Counted from the first letter of the stretch, positions 15,157 through 21,484 are shown. The stretch: DNA of 62,544 nt from a virus (IMGVR_UViG_3300037502_000756:1-62544), one strand, 5' to 3'. Notes: generated by a model from the sequence alone, not told the origin. A program made the numbers and translations.

Positions 15157-16092
15157 TCACAGCGCGAACTTGTCGAGGATGTCGTCCATCGCACGCTTGG
15201 TGGCGTGCTGTAGTTCGGGGGACTCACGCAGCGAGTCCATGTCCACGCGGGTCAGCGCCCGCTCCAGATCACGCCGCGCTTCCTCAAGGCGCGGGTCGTT
15301 GGTGACGTTGAGATCGCTCAACATCTTGCACAACTCAAGGCCCTGCTCCAACATCGAGTCGTACAGCTTGGGACGGCGGGGCTTCTTGATCTCGACCGAC
15401 ACGACCGTGCCGTTGTCGTCGGTCTTCTTGATCTCCTCCACCCTGTCCGGGTCATAGCTGAGCACGGCCTCCATCCGCTCTCGCACCCACTCGACCTGGG
15501 TCTTCACACGCTGCCACGTGTCCTGCACCGCAGCCTGCACCCGCTCGGTCGTGGCACGCTCGTACTGCTCAGCGAGGTGACGCTGTGCCTCGTGGCCGAT
15601 GTCCACCCGGAAGTCACCCGACGAAGGCAGTGGGCTGAGGGACAGCCCGAAGCGGAACTTCGCACGCACCTCGTCAGCCAGCGGGTACTCGCTGCGGTCG
15701 AACAGCGCACCCATCTCGAAGGCTTGCTTGCTGATGGCCGTGCCGTACACCGACAGGAAGGCTTGCACCAGGGCGTTGAACTTGGACTCGTACTCCGCCG
15801 CTTTGGTCGTCACGTCGAGGTACTGGCGGGTGGTGATGAGCCGTGCACCGTTGTCGTCCCACGGCAGGGTGCGGGAGTTGAACCAGATGCGGGCTTCGCC
15901 CCGCAAGGACTTGATCGCCTCCAGTTCGGGGCACTCCGAGAACAGGTTCTTGGATACCGATGCTGCCTTCTTGCTCTTGGCACCCTTGGAGCCCAGGACT
16001 TCGTCCCGGGTGGTCTTGTCTTGGATCCGCGCTTCCCACACAGATATGTTGAGGGAGCCAAGCATGGCGGCGGTGGTGATGTCGATCTTCAT
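15157..16092 (-). CDS. DUF3150-like protein
   Basis: 311 residues, largely alpha-helical. It starts MKIDITTAAMLGSLNISVWEARIQDK, followed by a basic stretch (GSKGAKSKKAASVSKNLF), FNSRTLPWDDNGARLI, and long charged helices to the end. I recognise the LNISVWxARxxD opening and the LPWDDxGxRLI segment from DUF3150 proteins, which also accompany CobS/MoxR and VWA genes in SXT-type integrating elements. That suggests a three-component complex whose substrate is not known. It is separated from MoxR by a hairpin and an operator-like site. Confidence 0.78.
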   Translation of the reverse strand: MKIDITTAAMLGSLNISVWEARIQDKTTRDEVLGSKGAKSKKAASVSKNLFSECPELEAIKSLRGEARIWFNSRTLPWDDNGARLITTRQYLDVTTKAAEYESKFNALVQAFLSVYGTAISKQAFEMGALFDRSEYPLADEVRAKFRFGLSLSPLPSSGDFRVDIGHEAQRHLAEQYERATTERVQAAVQDTWQRVKTQVEWVRERMEAVLSYDPDRVEEIKKTDDNGTVVSVEIKKPRRPKLYDSMLEQGLELCKMLSDLNVTNDPRLEEARRDLERALTRVDMDSLRESPELQHATKRAMDDILDKFAL

Positions 16093-16107
16093 AGTTTCCT
16101 CTTTCGG

Positions 16108-16122
16108 GTTGTGGGGGCGGTG
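16108..16122 (-). promoter_or_regulatory. Leader hairpin before the DUF3150-like gene
   Basis: GGGGGC-ACC-GCCCCC on the minus strand, starting a few bases after the upstream stop codon and followed by ACAACCCG and the ribosome site. One of the repeated hairpin spacers. Confidence 0.55.
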
Positions 16123-16134
16123 CCCCCGGGGTTG

Positions 16135-16767
16135 TCAAACGCGCTTACCGTCTTCGTCAAACTCGTACTCGTTGATGGTGATGGCCTCGTCAACCTGCTC
16201 GTCGGCTAACTGGTACTCATACTCCTGCTCTAGTTGTTTGTAGATCCACCGGGCGAAGTCACGCAACGCCTCGATGATGCCCTCCTCCGCATCCGTCGGC
16301 ACGGGGCAGTATTCATCTTTGGGTTTGTAGACTTGTATCTCCATAGACATCTCGTGGCAGTAGCGACCGGACTGCCTGATATCTGCACCCAGTTGATAGA
16401 ACGCCTGTCGTTGGGCGGCGGCCAGGGCTTTGGCGATGCGGTGGAGTTCTTCGTCCTTCGGGGCGTAGGCTCTGACAGCAGCGACGCTGTCCTTGCGGTG
16501 CTTGTATATACCCTTGAACGATGCCCCGTCGCCCTGGCTCCAGAAGCCCGACCAGTACACGGACGGGCCCCACGATGACGAGCCGTCGGCACGGCGCTTG
16601 CGCTCGCACCGTATATTCAGTCCCATCAGCTCGGCCACGTCGCATGCGTCGTCGATGACGCACTCTGCGTCGAACTCGTAGCGGCTACGCCACCACTCGC
16701 GGGCCTTGGCCTTGGCCTTGTCGCTCAGTTCGTTGAACTGATAAACGGTTGTTGTCATGGTTCTCAT
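16135..16767 (-). CDS. Conserved phage protein (YQFxELSDxAKxKAR family)
   Basis: 210 residues beginning MRTMTTTVYQFNELSDKAKAKAREWW. The centre reads VYWSGFWSQGDGASF, a hallmark of a family found in many tailed phages and prophages and sometimes loosely annotated as an antitoxin of a toxin-antitoxin stability system. That label is not established. No catalytic motif. AAGGAGAG stands 6 bases before the chosen ATG; a second ATG three codons later is possible. Acidic C-terminus. Confidence 0.8.
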   Translation of the reverse strand: MRTMTTTVYQFNELSDKAKAKAREWWRSRYEFDAECVIDDACDVAELMGLNIRCERKRRADGSSSWGPSVYWSGFWSQGDGASFKGIYKHRKDSVAAVRAYAPKDEELHRIAKALAAAQRQAFYQLGADIRQSGRYCHEMSMEIQVYKPKDEYCPVPTDAEEGIIEALRDFARWIYKQLEQEYEYQLADEQVDEAITINEYEFDEDGKRV

Positions 16768-16786
16768 TGCTTCTCTCCTTTCAGTT

Positions 16787-16861
16787 TCAGATGATGCCCA
16801 GCATGAGCAGGGCTGCGGCTATGGCGCAGACTGCGAGCAGCAGCTTGTCGTCGGTGGTCAT
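16787..16861 (-). CDS. 24-residue transmembrane micropeptide
   Basis: MTTDDKLLLAVCAIAAALLM followed by LGII: four polar residues, a lysine and then one hydrophobic span of about 17. Its ATG overlaps the TGA of the DUF2591 gene (ATGA), a strong sign of coupled translation. Similar tiny single-span proteins act as membrane modulators in other phages; here the role is unknown. Confidence 0.6.
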   Translation of the reverse strand: MTTDDKLLLAVCAIAAALLMLGII

Positions 16862-17208
16862 GCAAGTTCCTCAGGGATGTCGATGGTGTCGCCCAGTTTG
16901 CTGGCTACGTAGCAGCGCATGGCTGCGATCAGGGGCGTGGGGCCGACACCCCAGCGCCCGCCTGCGCCCTTTGCGGACAGGCTCGGGCGGGCCTGCCAAA
17001 TAGAGTCCCGCATCGCGGGGATTTCGTGTCTGATGCTGACCTCTTCCCGCTCGATGATCGGGCCGCCGTGCTGCCACAGCACAGACGGTTGAAAGATCAA
17101 ACCGTCATCGAACAGCGGAATGCTCATGTCGTACTCGGGGCCGTACCATACCTTCGCCACCGCCCAGTCAAGGGCAGGGCCGGTGAGGTCTGCGGTTCTG
17201 ATCTTCAT
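16858..17208 (-). CDS. DUF2591 / NinX-like protein
   Basis: 116 residues. MKIRTADLTGPALDWAVAKV, WQHGGPIIERE and GPTPLIAAMRCYVASKLGD are signature blocks of DUF2591, the family of phage lambda-group NinX. It is common in the accessory part of tailed phages; its biochemical function has not been established to my knowledge. The length is normal. GGAGAG precedes the ATG. Confidence 0.93.
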   Translation of the reverse strand: MKIRTADLTGPALDWAVAKVWYGPEYDMSIPLFDDGLIFQPSVLWQHGGPIIEREEVSIRHEIPAMRDSIWQARPSLSAKGAGGRWGVGPTPLIAAMRCYVASKLGDTIDIPEELA

Positions 17209-17220
17209 TGCTTCTCTCCT

Positions 17221-17544
17221 TCAGCGGACGAACCGCGTGTTGACGTAGTTCTTGAGGACGATCTGCTTGGCCTCGTCTCGTGACCATGCGCGGACGTACA
17301 GGCGTGTGCCCATCGCCGCCGGGGCCGTCGCAGTGTCGGGGTTGAACGCACACCAGAGGTACGGTACGTCTGCGCCGCCGCCCCAGTACGTCCCGTCGGG
17401 TGCGTAGCCACCATCGACGAAGCGCACGCGCTGTAGGCGCAGCACGATGTGCCCGTCGTACTGGTCACTGGCACCGAGCGGTGCCCCGCCACGCTGTAAC
17501 GGGCGTGGGTTCTGCCTGAGTATGCGGTTGATGTCGAGCTTCAT
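17221..17544 (-). CDS. Conserved hypothetical phage protein
   Basis: 107 residues from MKLDINRILRQNPRPLQR. It contains LRLQRVRFVDGGYAPDGTYWGGG and a C-terminal LYVRAWSRDEAKQIV helix. These blocks recur in phages of proteobacteria, always unannotated. The fold is probably alpha/beta. Two hairpins (GGCACC/GGTGCC and GGGCC/GGCCC) lie in the spacer upstream. Confidence 0.72.
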   Translation of the reverse strand: MKLDINRILRQNPRPLQRGGAPLGASDQYDGHIVLRLQRVRFVDGGYAPDGTYWGGGADVPYLWCAFNPDTATAPAAMGTRLYVRAWSRDEAKQIVLKNYVNTRFVR

Positions 17545-17606
17545 GGTCTGTCGCCTTTCTGGCACCGTGGTGCCGGGGTTGTGGGCCTGCGGCCCGGGGA
17601 GACCGC

Positions 17607-17840
17607 TCAGCGGTCGAAGGTGATGAAACACACGGTGCACTCACCGTGTGGGCGGAGTTCGATCATGTCACCATAATCGACGGTGACGGTGCGCTTGCCC
17701 GTCCAACCTACGGCGTGCTTGGCACGTCGCACGATGCTGTACCTCGACAGTGCGTCGGGGGCTTCGAGCGTGGCCCTGCGCACCCAGGAGTAGTTCGGCT
17801 CGTGTCCGAACGTGTCGGTGACTTCGATGTTGATCTTCAT
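17607..17840 (-). CDS. Hypothetical 77-residue beta-rich protein
   Basis: From MKINIEVTDTFGHEPNYSWVRR, with AGGAGC upstream. Alternating strands, two cysteines near the end (ECTVCF). The opening resembles small phage proteins of the MKIxxxVxDTxGxEANYSWV type, unannotated in general. A hairpin whose stem includes its stop codon (GACCGC/GCGGTC) follows it. Confidence 0.68.
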   Translation of the reverse strand: MKINIEVTDTFGHEPNYSWVRRATLEAPDALSRYSIVRRAKHAVGWTGKRTVTVDYGDMIELRPHGECTVCFITFDR

Positions 17841-17872
17841 GTCAGCTCCTTCCGCCCCCTCTCGGGGGCATC

Positions 17873-17886
17873 GTTTATCGGTAAAT
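17873..17886. promoter_or_regulatory. Palindromic operator candidate (degenerate)
   Basis: GTTTATCGGTAAAT, matching GTTTAC-NN-GTAAAC with two changes. It overlaps the stop of the zinc-ribbon gene and lies next to a GCCCCC/GGGGGC hairpin in the leader of the gene at 17607-17840. Confidence 0.5.
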
Positions 17887-18105
17887 CCCACCCTTGTTGT
17901 TGATCCCCCTCGCCGCTTCGCGTGCGAAGTCCGACGTGAAGAACATAGCGCCTTGTTTGTGGGGCGTGAGCACCGTCCAGCCCTTGCGCTCGGCCTTCGC
18001 CTCCTCTTCCCCGCACCACAGGCAGAGCCTGTAGCCGAGCGACACTCGGCGAGGGTCGATGTCGTCCCCGCACCGGGGGCATTCACTGATCTTCATCATC
18101 TTCAT
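17875..18105 (-). CDS. Small zinc-ribbon protein
   Basis: About 76 residues. CPRCGDDIDPRR and LCLWCGEEEAKAERKG form a four-cysteine zinc ribbon of the TraR/DksA-like look, followed by a basic helical tail. Several ATGs are available in an ATGATGAAG repeat; 18105 is chosen because GGAGGA lies 5 bases before it, and 18096 is also possible. It could bind nucleic acid or RNA polymerase. It overlaps the previous gene by 23 bases. Confidence 0.68.
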   Translation of the reverse strand: MKMMKISECPRCGDDIDPRRVSLGYRLCLWCGEEEAKAERKGWTVLTPHKQGAMFFTSDFAREAARGINNKGGIYR

Positions 18106-18256
18106 CATCTTCCTCCATGAAGAACTCATTGGCACGGGCCATGTCGGCCACGTCGTCCTCGCTCATGTACTTCAGGCAAGCCATGATGACCGTGTCGCGG
18201 TCGAGCAAGCCTTCCTCTACCATTTCGAGGACTTTGTCTGTTGTTTGGCGGGTCAT
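18083..18256 (-). CDS. Acidic-tailed 57-residue protein
   Basis: From MTRQTTDKVLEMVEEGLL; the C-terminus is EEDDEDDEDQ, encoded by a short GAAGATGAT-type DNA repeat that also supplies the start region of the next gene. Such acidic tails can mimic DNA or bind basic partners. VDRDTVIMACLKYMSEDDVADMAR-like helices precede it. I recognise no family with a known role. Confidence 0.66.
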   Translation of the reverse strand: MTRQTTDKVLEMVEEGLLDRDTVIMACLKYMSEDDVADMARANEFFMEEDDEDDEDQ

Positions 18257-18257
18257 G

Positions 18258-18551
18258 TCAGTCCTTCGGACCCGTCGGGCGGGTCGGGTTGTAGACAAAA
18301 TGGGTCTGGCCTTCCTTGGCGGCGGTTGACCGGCTCACCCTGAACGGTGCGCCCAGGGCCTTGAGCACCTCGTTCATATGGCTTGCCGTCGTCACGGTGT
18401 AGTACCCGTGCCAATAAAAAACTACCGCACCATCGGTCTTCACCGCTATGGGGTGCCCGTGCAGCCAGTAGGTCTGCCCATCCGTCGTTGCGTTGTGGCA
18501 GGTGCCGTTGTTCCCGGCGACGAAGGCACGGGCGAGTTCGGGTTTGTTCAT
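18258..18551 (-). CDS. Conserved hypothetical phage protein
   Basis: 97 residues. NGTCHNATTDGQTYWLHGHPIA, then FYWHGYYTVTTASHMNEVLKALG. The CHNAxTDGxxYxLHGHxIA pattern with a later W-x-G-x-Y-x-x-T-T-A-S-H recurs in phage accessory genes without known function. His and Cys residues could bind metal. One base separates its stop from the next gene's start. Confidence 0.72.
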   Translation of the reverse strand: MNKPELARAFVAGNNGTCHNATTDGQTYWLHGHPIAVKTDGAVVFYWHGYYTVTTASHMNEVLKALGAPFRVSRSTAAKEGQTHFVYNPTRPTGPKD

Positions 18552-18787
18552 ACCTTCATTTCCAGTTCACCGTCGTTGTTACGCACGAAATGCGCAGCGG
18601 CCATCTCGTAGGCCAGCGGGTTGTGCGCCCAGTGGAGTTCGATCTCATCCGGGCAGTCTTCGTTACCCTTGATGATGGCCGAGCGGCACTCGGTCAGTGC
18701 CTTGCCAGGGCACGGGGGCATCGCACGCAGATGCGTTCTGAAAAGCCAAGCCATGTCACATGGCTTGTTGATAAATGTGTCAGCCAT
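18548..18787 (-). CDS. Hypothetical 79-residue protein
   Basis: Starts MADTFINKPCDMAWLFRTH. Three cysteines, and a C-terminal AAAHFVRNNDGELEMKV. Overlaps the next gene by 4 bases. The AGGAG of its ribosome site is 8 bases from a perfect operator palindrome (18800-18813), so a bound repressor or an RNA hairpin there would directly affect expression. Confidence 0.66.
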   Translation of the reverse strand: MADTFINKPCDMAWLFRTHLRAMPPCPGKALTECRSAIIKGNEDCPDEIELHWAHNPLAYEMAAAHFVRNNDGELEMKV

Positions 18788-18799
18788 TGTCGCTCCTAT

Positions 18800-18813
18800 G
18801 TTTACCAGTAAAC
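18800..18813. promoter_or_regulatory. Palindromic operator (perfect)
   Basis: GTTTACCAGTAAAC: perfect inverted repeat GTTTAC/GTAAAC with a 2-base centre, between a GCCCCC/GGGGGC hairpin and the ribosome site of the gene at 18548-18787. Confidence 0.75.
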
Positions 18814-18835
18814 AAGCCCCCTCGGGGGCACGGGG

Positions 18836-19165
18836 TCAGGTGAAATACCGTCCGACGATGGCGGTGTCCTCGGCACCCCAGCGGAACACCACGCCGCTGA
18901 AGTACGTCTCGCTCACGATCATGTGCCAGCTCGCCAGGGGCGAAGTCTCGGCCACGACCATCGCCCACCCCATCGGGTGGCGGGCTTCGCGGGTGACGAA
19001 TTGTGCGTCGAGCACGTCGTACCACACACCCTTGTACTGCACGAACCGGGCGGTGTAGTCGCCGTCCTTGGCGACGTAGTCGAAGTCGGCCCGCACCTTC
19101 TCCGGGAGGTCGAGCAGGCACGCCAGCGGGCGTGGGTGGTTGTTGGTAATGATGTTCATGTTCAT
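18836..19165 (-). CDS. Hypothetical 109-residue protein
   Basis: From MNMNIITNNHPRPLACLLDLPE at 19165; a start two codons later is also possible. It contains DYTARFVQYKGVWYDVLDAQ and TYFSGVVFRW. The FVxYKGxWYDxxDxQ block with a later YFSGVxxR recurs in unannotated phage proteins of similar length. Possibly a small beta-barrel fold. Function unknown. Confidence 0.7.
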   Translation of the reverse strand: MNMNIITNNHPRPLACLLDLPEKVRADFDYVAKDGDYTARFVQYKGVWYDVLDAQFVTREARHPMGWAMVVAETSPLASWHMIVSETYFSGVVFRWGAEDTAIVGRYFT

Positions 19166-19194
19166 CTCACTCTCTGGTGATACCCCCGTAGGGG

Positions 19195-19217
19195 CGGGTT
19201 GTGGGCACGTCAGTGCC
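19195..19217 (-). promoter_or_regulatory. Leader hairpin spacer
   Basis: Minus strand CCGGGCAC-TGAC-GTGCCC followed by ACAACCC, immediately after the stop of the gene at 19222. Same spacer design as at 16108 and 17580. Confidence 0.5.
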
Positions 19218-19221
19218 CGGT

Positions 19222-19485
19222 TCACTCCCACCAGTCGCCGCCAGCGACGTCGGGCCTGCACTGCACCCCGATCATGCGAGCCAGTTCGCCCCGCGCTTGG
19301 GCGCGGATCTTCTCGGGTTCATCCCACACCGAGGGACTGAACCTCCATGCGCCAAGCCTGCCCGATTGGCCAAGCTCGACCGATACGTTCCCGTATCGGT
19401 CTTCGACCACCTTCATGGTGATCCCCGGGGGCACGGGGCTGAGAAGCCCCTGCACGTACCCGGCACGCTGTCCCTTCGCTACCAT
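19222..19485 (-). CDS. Hypothetical 87-residue protein
   Basis: From MVAKGQRAGYVQGLLSPVPP. Contains RYGNVSVELGQSGRLGAWRFSPSVWDEPEKIR, a beta hairpin followed by a helix with ELARMIGVQC. No recognised family. It follows the DUF1874 gene by one base and so shares its mRNA. Confidence 0.66.
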   Translation of the reverse strand: MVAKGQRAGYVQGLLSPVPPGITMKVVEDRYGNVSVELGQSGRLGAWRFSPSVWDEPEKIRAQARGELARMIGVQCRPDVAGGDWWE

Positions 19486-19486
19486 C

Positions 19487-19774
19487 TCACACCTCCACAC
19501 GAACCCAATCGAACCCGAACCCCTCGGGCAGGGTCACGCAACCCTCGGGCAGGCGCCCACCGCGCAACTGAGCGACGTACAGCACGTCTCCGGGCTGCAA
19601 GGTCACGCTGATGCGTGCCATGGGCACGCCGAGCACGGCTGCAGTGTCGGCATGGCCGACGCAGCTCACCAAGCCCTCGCGCGAGGGCTCACCGCACGCC
19701 GACAGGCGCACGAAGGCCAGCAGGTGCCTCGGCACCATGCCCAGGGAAAACGCGTTTCCAATATAGGTAGTCAC
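19487..19774 (-). CDS. DUF1874 / AcrIII-1-like protein, ring-nuclease candidate
   Basis: 95 residues from GTG at 19774, with GGAGAG 4 bases upstream. Blocks in order: YIGNAFSLGM, SCVGHADTAAVLGV, RISVTLQPGDVLYVAQL, GGRLPEG, VRVEV. These match the DUF1874 (STIV B116-like) family. Viral members known as AcrIII-1 destroy cyclic tetra-adenylate and so silence type III CRISPR effectors. Their catalytic histidine corresponds to H41 here in VGH, and the Arg/Glu pair with i,i+3 spacing corresponds to R74 and E77 in RLPEG. It is the first gene behind the strongest promoter, as expected for an early anti-defence protein. Cellular DUF1874 proteins exist, so the substrate needs testing. Confidence 0.85.
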   Translation of the reverse strand: MTTYIGNAFSLGMVPRHLLAFVRLSACGEPSREGLVSCVGHADTAAVLGVPMARISVTLQPGDVLYVAQLRGGRLPEGCVTLPEGFGFDWVRVEV

Positions 19775-19791
19775 AAAACTCTCCGGTTTTC

Positions 19792-19894
19792 GCAGCACAT
19801 GCTGCCTAGAGCGCTCGTTGCACCGGCTCCGCAGGGCGTGCACCGTGCGGATGATTTGCGCGAAGCGCTCTAGGCAGGGGGCAGAACCCCCTGC
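19792..19894 (-). ncRNA. Structured leader RNA segment before DUF1874 gene
   Basis: Reading leftward: hairpin GCAGGGGG / CCCCCTGC (19874-19894, loop of 5), then a perfect 13-bp long-range stem whose arms are 19864-19876 and 19803-19815 (TGCCTAGAGCGCT), then GCAGCA/TGCTGC (19792-19805). The arms overlap by 3 bases, so neighbouring helices compete. The segment ends just before the GGAGAG of the DUF1874 gene. It could be an attenuator, a cis-regulatory RNA or a processed small RNA. I recognise no known RNA family. Confidence 0.5.
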
Positions 19895-20144
19895 GATGTT
19901 GCGACTACGGTCTCGCCCCACGCTTTCGCGTTGTGCTGATTAGGCACGCGGGATCCCCGCTCATGTCGTCGCTATTTGTTGTCGGTTGACGTTTAGGTAT
20001 CGTCAACAACCTGCACAGAGTCTTTCCTCTGCGGCCTACGCGCCAATCGGATTCTTACCGTCGGTCACGTCGAGGAACTGAACTTCACCCCGTTTGTTCT
20101 GCCGTAGGCAGGTGTGTCGGGCTAGATCAGTATCTTGCCAGCGC

Positions 20145-20158
20145 GTTTATTGGTAAAC
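20145..20158. promoter_or_regulatory. Palindromic operator, long form
   Basis: GTTTATTGGTAAAC, one mismatch in the arms, extended by GCGC on both sides to a 22-base palindrome (20141-20162). It lies inside the long leader of the DUF1874 transcript. Confidence 0.7.
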
Positions 20159-20316
20159 GCGCAAAACCCCGGCCAATAGTGCGTTACACGCAGCGCTACC
20201 TGCGTGTTCGGCACCGACGCCGGTACTGACAAAAGCTGTCGATCAGTGGACATCGCATGTGACCGTATATCACACACGAAGCCAGACAGGCGGCGTAAGC
20301 CGCTAAAGAGCATTGC

Positions 20317-20330
20317 GTTTACTGGTAAAC
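20317..20330. promoter_or_regulatory. Palindromic operator (perfect)
   Basis: GTTTACTGGTAAAC, perfect arms, extended by TGC/GCA to 20 bases (20314-20333). It sits about 45 bases downstream of the predicted transcription start near 20373. Confidence 0.75.
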
Positions 20331-20379
20331 GCACCGGGTTAGCCCGGTGTCAGCAGGTTGATCTCCCACCGACAAATAC

Positions 20380-20408
20380 ATTGTAACACAATGTGTCCTT
20401 TATGTCAA
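20380..20408 (-). promoter_or_regulatory. Strong sigma70 promoter, leftward
   Basis: Minus strand TTGACA (20408-20403), 17-base spacer, TACAAT (20385-20380): a perfect -35 and 5 of 6 at -10. A 17-base inverted repeat, ACATTGT-AAC-ACAATGT (20378-20394), covers the -10, ideal for a repressor. It should drive the DUF1874 gene and the accessory genes to its left. Confidence 0.85.
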
Positions 20409-20433
20409 GTCAATGGCGTTGTCAAGGGGTCTG

Positions 20434-21411
20434 TTAGGCACGGGTCTTCGGCCTCGACCTAGCACCCTTCGGTCTTCCACCCTTTGCACGCTGCCTCAAC
20501 GGCTCCACATTGTGAGTGTCACACCACGCCAACCAGCGCTTCCCGAAGTCGTCAGACAATGTCGCCTGATCTGCAAGTCCTTCGATCAAACGCGAAGCCA
20601 AAGTAGACATAAGCATGATGTTCCCCGCCTCGAAGGGCTTGGTCGTGTCCAACCTCCCGATCCTCGCTACGGCACCCTTGGCACCCTCTACACCACCCGC
20701 CACGTCGAACCTGTCGTAACTCAACGGCAGACCCAACACTATGCACGCTTCGGGGTACAAGCGTTGCCCTCGGTATGAGATCAGTGCATCGACGGGCTCG
20801 AACTTCCCATACGCCTTCACTGTACCTGGGCGGGAATACGTGTCGGTAAGATATGCACTGGCACGGGCTTGACTCACTGCCCACCGCAGGTGCTTCCAAC
20901 GTTCGTCCTCCTTGTACTCCTGCGAGACCTTCGCCTTGACCGGGGCTGGCGGCTCACACCCCCTGCGCACCATGCTGACACTCACGTCGAACAGCTTGGC
21001 CACCGCCTCCACGATGTTGCGCATGCTCTCGGCACCGTACTTTGCACGGAGCTTTTCCACCATCGCCTCCATGGCGCGAGCACGGACCTTGACCATGCTC
21101 TTCTTTGAGAACGACCGTTCTTCGACAGTCATCCTGTCGGTGTACATATCAGCCTCGCTGGTCCTCTGCGCCTCTTCAAACCTGACATCCCTTGGCGATG
21201 CTTCGGGCTCGATGTGCTGCGCAAGTGCGAGCGCTTTCATGTTCTCTTCATTTGCGGCGAAACGGTAGTTCAAAAAGTACCACCCGCTGTACTTTGGCAC
21301 GGGCTTGTGCCAGACCGCGGTACTGTTGTTTTCGTTGGGACGGAAGACGGGCCTGCCCGCGCTGTCGAGGTAGGTGGTCGTGAAGATCTTGTGAAGGAAG
21401 GCGTACTCCAT
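20434..21411 (-). CDS. HTH protein with HNH-like remnant and basic tail (regulator candidate)
   Basis: 325 residues from MEYAFLHKIFTTTYLD. An HTH-like stretch, EAVAKLFDVSVSMVRRG (about 133-150), lies mid-protein. The later segment from LPLSYDRFD through PFEAGNIMLMSTLASRLIEG recalls the C-terminal half of HNH endonucleases (usually SxDRxD...GN...S..AN) but lacks the catalytic histidine. The tail GGRPKGARSRPKTRA is AT-hook-like. It is a DNA-binding protein candidate, probably a catalytically dead endonuclease turned regulator. It lies between the densest operator sites and has its own promoter and leader hairpin. No named family is recognised, so function is inference. Confidence 0.65.
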   Translation of the reverse strand: MEYAFLHKIFTTTYLDSAGRPVFRPNENNSTAVWHKPVPKYSGWYFLNYRFAANEENMKALALAQHIEPEASPRDVRFEEAQRTSEADMYTDRMTVEERSFSKKSMVKVRARAMEAMVEKLRAKYGAESMRNIVEAVAKLFDVSVSMVRRGCEPPAPVKAKVSQEYKEDERWKHLRWAVSQARASAYLTDTYSRPGTVKAYGKFEPVDALISYRGQRLYPEACIVLGLPLSYDRFDVAGGVEGAKGAVARIGRLDTTKPFEAGNIMLMSTLASRLIEGLADQATLSDDFGKRWLAWCDTHNVEPLRQRAKGGRPKGARSRPKTRA

Positions 21412-21452
21412 GAGGGGCTCCGGGGGTTGGCACCGCGCAGGCGGCAGACGCA

Positions 21453-21469
21453 CCCCGACGAAGTCGGGG
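21453..21469 (-). promoter_or_regulatory. Leader hairpin of the 325-residue gene
   Basis: CCCCGAC-NNN-GTCGGGG, a perfect 7-bp stem just after the predicted transcription start (about 21472). The same core stem recurs as the terminator at 22226-22245. Without a U-tract it may be an attenuator or mRNA-stabilising hairpin. Confidence 0.55.
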
Positions 21470-21478
21470 GCAGGTCGT

Positions 21479-21484
21479 ATTATA
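21479..21484 (-). promoter_or_regulatory. -10 element, leftward promoter
   Basis: Perfect TATAAT on the minus strand. Seventeen bases upstream is CCAACA, a poor -35, so this promoter may need an activator. A degenerate operator (GTTTAGCCAGTAAG, from 21535) is located about 50 bases upstream. Confidence 0.55.

Larger units (their letters stand above)
19775..20433 (-). other. Gene-free 660-base structured leader region
   Basis: No convincing gene on either strand. It holds the promoter at 20380-20408, two operator palindromes (20145, 20317), a hairpin GTTGACG/CGTCAAC (19985-20007), GCGGG/CCCGC near 19950, CAGAG/CTCTG near 20018, and the structured segment next to the DUF1874 gene. The predicted transcript therefore has an untranslated leader of about 600 bases. 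Confidence 0.7.

Noticed and set aside
20122-20334. 70-codon minus-strand frame between the two leader operators
   Set aside because: Starts and ends within operator palindromes, no ribosome site at either possible ATG; treated as leader RNA. It remains the best coding candidate in that region.
19775-20433. tRNA genes in the gene-free leader
   Set aside because: No T-loop GTTCRA signature with a matching acceptor stem could be found; no tRNA seen elsewhere in the window either.
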